Assembly: GCA_040755615.1 (NCBI GenBank)
Contig: JBFMAL010000003.1
Span: 34,581-98,580 of the forward strand
DNA: 64,000 nucleotides
Direction: 5' to 3'
Source: DYEP01 sp040755615
GTDB lineage: Bacteria; Bacillota; Sulfobacillia; DUSP01; DYEP01
The notes beneath the pieces are model-generated. The model worked only from the letters and a program-made list of their open reading frames with translations. It was not told the origin of the DNA and did no database searches. Position 1 is the first letter of the stretch. The number at the start of each line of letters is the position of its first letter. The position numbers and the translations under genes were made by a program. This document shows positions 61,746 to 64,000 of this stretch, piece after piece.

Positions 61746-62363
61746 TTATAGTGAACTTGAGCGGTATGACTCCTCCACCTGTTTGACGCGCAGCGTATGT
61801 TTGAAATTGGCAAGTTCCAGCAGATATTTTCTGATCAACCTGTCTGTTAAGCCCATTTTTCTGCCTGCCGGGTAATAACCTGCGTATCTTAGCCATCTTG
61901 ATTCGAGGCCGCAGGTAGCAAGCAGGGCTTCAATTTCACTTTCTTTGAGACCGGCACAAAGGGGAACGACGCCGGCCTTGACAACTTCCCGGGCTTCCTT
62001 AAACGAGGCCAGCTTTTTTATCTCCAGAAAGACCGCGCCCGGACAAAAAAGTTTTTTGGCACTCACGACGTTTTCTCTCTCAAGCATCTGTAAGTCCAGC
62101 GCATCGCCTGTAAAAACAATGCCGTGCACACCGTACTTAAAAATTTCCTCCACTTGCTGCCTGTCGGAAAGAGACGGCACCTGGGCCAACAGGATCAGGT
62201 CGGTTGTGCTTTTTAGCTTCTGGACCAGGGAGAAGTTTTTTCTCGTGTCCTTGCTTTCGCTGAAATCAATAACAAGACAGCTTTTTCCCAAGGCCGCTTT
62301 TGTTGCAACTTCTGCCAATACCTGGTCCACCATGAAATTCTTGTCAGGCTTGATCAGCAGCAA
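61746..62363 (-). CDS. Unknown protein heading the sulfate assimilation operon
   Basis: Soluble protein of 205 residues, with no family recognised. The pattern CLVIDFSESKDTRKNF, LILLAQVPSLSDRQQVEEIF and VHGIVFTGDALDLQMLE suggests alternating strands and helices, as in a TIM-barrel-like or partial-barrel fold; the C-terminal 40 residues are basic and helical. It has four cysteines (CLVIDF, FCPGAVF, PLCAGL, TCGLES). It is first in a twelve-gene operon, so a regulatory, sensing or thiol-related role is possible, but only position supports that. Confidence 0.65.
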   Translation of the reverse strand: MLLIKPDKNFMVDQVLAEVATKAALGKSCLVIDFSESKDTRKNFSLVQKLKSTTDLILLAQVPSLSDRQQVEEIFKYGVHGIVFTGDALDLQMLERENVVSAKKLFCPGAVFLEIKKLASFKEAREVVKAGVVPLCAGLKESEIEALLATCGLESRWLRYAGYYPAGRKMGLTDRLIRKYLLELANFKHTLRVKQVEESYRSSSL

Positions 62364-62397
62364 ACGCCTCTCCCCATTCTAAAGTCTAAAGTCACAT

Positions 62398-62424
62398 ATT
62401 TCTATAGGAATACTATGTATTTCC
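62398..62424 (-). promoter_or_regulatory. Overlapping palindromes after the operon promoter, candidate operator
   Basis: ATTTCTATAGGAAT (62398-62411) is a palindrome with one mismatched pair, and GGAATACTATGTATTTCC (62407-62424) is a near-palindrome sharing its GGAAT. Both lie at or just after the predicted start site. The ATTCCTAT half-sites resemble those bound by CymR-type Rrf2 repressors of cysteine metabolism, but that link is a guess. Confidence 0.4.
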
Positions 62425-62428
62425 TTCA

Positions 62429-62457
62429 ATTATAGGGACGGCCCGCGTCGTTGTCAA
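62429..62457 (-). promoter_or_regulatory. Consensus sigma-A promoter of the sulfate operon
   Basis: TTGACA (62457-62452), an exact 17-bp spacer and TATAAT (62434-62429) on the - strand, both hexamers perfect. Transcription would start near 62422, about 59 bp before the first ATG. Confidence 0.85.
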
Positions 62458-62610
62458 GAAGGTGTAAAGTAAATTTAAAGCAGGAAAAGCCCCGGTAAGA
62501 TGCCGAATTGAAATATACTTCTCATAGCCAGCCTTGACGATTTAAAGGAAACGGCTTTCCAGCTTTTCTCAATTTCCGACATCATCCCGCAAAAAAAGGA
62601 GAACTGCCGC

Positions 62611-63879
62611 TTGAAAAAGCTCCTCATTCGCCTGCTTACATTCCTTCTTCTATTCACTATCATGTTTGGGACAAGCCCCGTAGCCGTTGCCAACACCGCG
62701 CGTGTAGCGACAGTCAGCGTAAGCGTCCTCAATGTTCGGTCCGGACCCGGCCTCCAGTATGTCAGGATCGCGCAGGTCACGCAAGGTACTGTCCTGCCCG
62801 TTCTGGCTGAACAGCCGGGGTGGGTGCAGGTCTCCCTCGCCGGCGGGAGGAGCGGCTGGGTTTCCTCGGCGTATGTCAGACTGAGGTCCGCGCCAACCAC
62901 CCTGGTCGCCAGAGTCACTGCTGGCGTGCTGAACGTCCGCAGTGGGCCCGGGACACAGTACGCCCGCCTCACCACCGTCTCAAGCAGCACTGCCCTGACT
63001 GTCCTCGAGAGGCAGGGAGACTGGCTGCAGGTCAGGCTCCCCTCCGGCCAGGTCGGCTGGGTTTTCGTCGCATATGCGCCCATTGCCGCGGCACCGTCAC
63101 CCCCACCTGCACCAAACACGCCGCCCCATGCAGAGACGCCACCTCCACAGGAAAACAGAACCGCGGCGAATATCCTGCGGGTGGCCACCGTTGCCGTCAG
63201 CCTGCTAAACGCCAGGGCGGGCCCCAGTACCGAGGCCGCACTCATCACGCATCTGCCGCAGGGGACCACGCTGCCAGTCGTCGGCGAACAGGGAGACTGG
63301 CTACAGGTCCGCCTGCCAACCGGGCAGACAGCCTGGCTCGCAGGCTGGTTCGTGACCATCTCCACCGTGGACGCCCCGCCTTCACCGTCCAACCCCGGAG
63401 GAAGCACGGTGGCCGACGAAGTTTACCAGCCAGGCAGAATTTCTCCGGTTGGGGGCAGGGTCATCGTCATCGACCCTGGTCATGGCGGCAGCACCCCCGG
63501 CGCCGTTGGCGTGACAGGGCTGCTGGAGAAAGAAGTCACCCTTGACGTCTCCCTGCGTGTGGCTGAGAAACTCAGGCAGGCCGGCGCCGTCGTGGTCATG
63601 ACTCGCGACACAGACACCACGGTTCATCTTGCCCGCCGTGTGGCAATCGCCGAGGCAGCCGGCGCACAGGCTTTCGTCAGCATCCATGCAAACTCCCACC
63701 CCAACCGCAACATTTCCGGCACGGAGACGTATTATTACCGCGGCAAGCCGTCGGGGCTGGAGTCATATTACCTCGCCGCGCATCTGCAAAACGAGCTGGT
63801 TAAGGCACTTGGCCTGCGCGACATCGGCGTCAAGCACGGCAATTTCCGCGTCATTCGCGAGACCACGATGCCGGTGTGA
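62611..63879 (+). pseudogene. Secreted SH3b N-acetylmuramoyl-L-alanine amidase, truncated by IS21-like insertion
   Basis: TTG 62611, with AAAGGAG 8 bp upstream, begins a signal peptide (LLIRLLTFLLLFTIMFGTS). Three SH3b wall-binding repeats follow (about residues 30-90, 95-157, 188-252; each with NVRSGPG or NARAGPS). A Pro-rich linker precedes the last, and an Amidase_3 domain starts near 283. Zinc ligands appear in DPGHGG, GLLEKEVT and SIHANS. The frame ends at VIRETTMPV: the catalytic glutamate block (VETGF) that should follow is cut off at 63875 by insertion-sequence DNA. The product is probably inactive as an amidase. Confidence 0.88.
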
Positions 63880-64000
63880 GTGATACTCTAAAAGTGTACC
63901 ATTTTTAGCGATTTGATCCCCGAAAAGTTGACCACCCCAATCAAACTTCCTGTATGCTATTGGTGGAGAACATAGCATACGGGAGGAGAAAGGATGATCG
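63875..64000 (+). mobile_element. Left end of an IS21-like element, runs out of the window
   Basis: Starts TGTGAGTGATACTC and contains internal repeats typical of IS21 ends: CTAAAAGTGTACCA, then CCCCGAAAAGTTGACCACCC. GGGAGGAGAAAGG and ATG 63994 (MI...) mark the probable istA start. The rest lies beyond base 64000. Confidence 0.75.

Noticed and set aside
1..64000. tRNA or rRNA genes
   Set aside because: I found no cloverleaf with a TTCGA/GTTCRA loop and matching acceptor arm, and no rRNA-like sequence; a covariance search could still find one.

Overview
The window looks like a chromosomal stretch of an anaerobic Bacillota, most likely a clostridial, Peptococcaceae or Desulfotomaculia type organism. 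This is an inference from gene content: a tungsten aldehyde ferredoxin oxidoreductase with a polyferredoxin, assimilatory AprAB, a GerM-type spore protein fragment, strong Gram-positive Shine-Dalgarno sequences and frequent GTG, TTG and probably CTG starts. No taxonomic marker gene is present. The window mixes tight, intact operons with an unusually large number of decaying gene relics and insertion-sequence remnants.

Layout. (1) 1-9.4 kb, + strand: one catabolic operon with CoA-transferase subunits A and B, an SCP-type thiolase, an HMG-CoA-synthase-like protein, a DUF35 OB-fold protein, a four-cluster ferredoxin, an aldehyde ferredoxin oxidoreductase, a class III aminotransferase, and a sodium:solute symporter with its small partner. 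It reads as uptake, transamination, aldehyde oxidation, CoA activation and thiolysis of an unknown substrate. (2) 9.5-13.4 kb: an NDH-2/SQR-like flavoprotein, a decaying copy of its own 3' half, and relics of a membrane protein, a Phd-type antitoxin and a GNAT acetyltransferase. (3) 13.4-17.2 kb, - strand: a ChbG-like deacetylase, a PTS EIICBA and a PLP D-amino-acid lyase operon. (4) 17.3-25.3 kb: a lipoprotein; an uncharacterised four-gene operon pairing a radical SAM/SPASM enzyme with three unknown, mostly membrane, proteins; a PIG-L relic; MgtC; a HAD relic; a membrane protein. (5) 25.4-29.4 kb: a glutamate-dehydrogenase-family gene with an unknown partner, and a two-component system with a soluble sensor. 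(6) 30-33 kb: fragments of MBL hydrolase, IS66 and IS1595, a Doc toxin with only a vestigial antitoxin tail, and an ADP-ribosylglycohydrolase. (7) 33.5-37.7 kb, + strand: a compact GrpE-DnaK-TPR-(J+TPR+SEC-C) chaperone operon whose J domain has lost the HPD histidine.

(8) 37.7-41.1 kb: an IS200/IS605-type right end resembling an omegaRNA but without tnpB, followed by relics, several of them shortened copies of genes found elsewhere in this window. (9) 41.1-49.5 kb, - strand: a group II decarboxylase and a complete Wadjet JetABCD defence operon. (10) 49.7-52.9 kb: decaying DUF3307 and SatD genes and a dead IS1634-type element whose inverted repeat overlaps the end of cysK. (11) 52.9-62.4 kb, - strand: a twelve-gene assimilatory sulfate-to-cysteine operon behind a consensus sigma-A promoter. 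It has a transporter, APS kinase, AprAB, Sat, a siroheme sulfite reductase, TusA, and a sulfur-carrier module (JAMM protease, E1-like enzyme, ThiS-like carrier ending GG-SSR, cysteine synthase). (12) 62.6-64 kb: a secreted SH3b amidase cut off before its catalytic glutamate by an IS21-like left end that runs out of the window.

The best candidates for new biology are the sulfur-carrier cysteine operon, the radical SAM/membrane operon, the aldehyde-oxidoreductase catabolic operon and the chaperone operon with a degenerate J domain.
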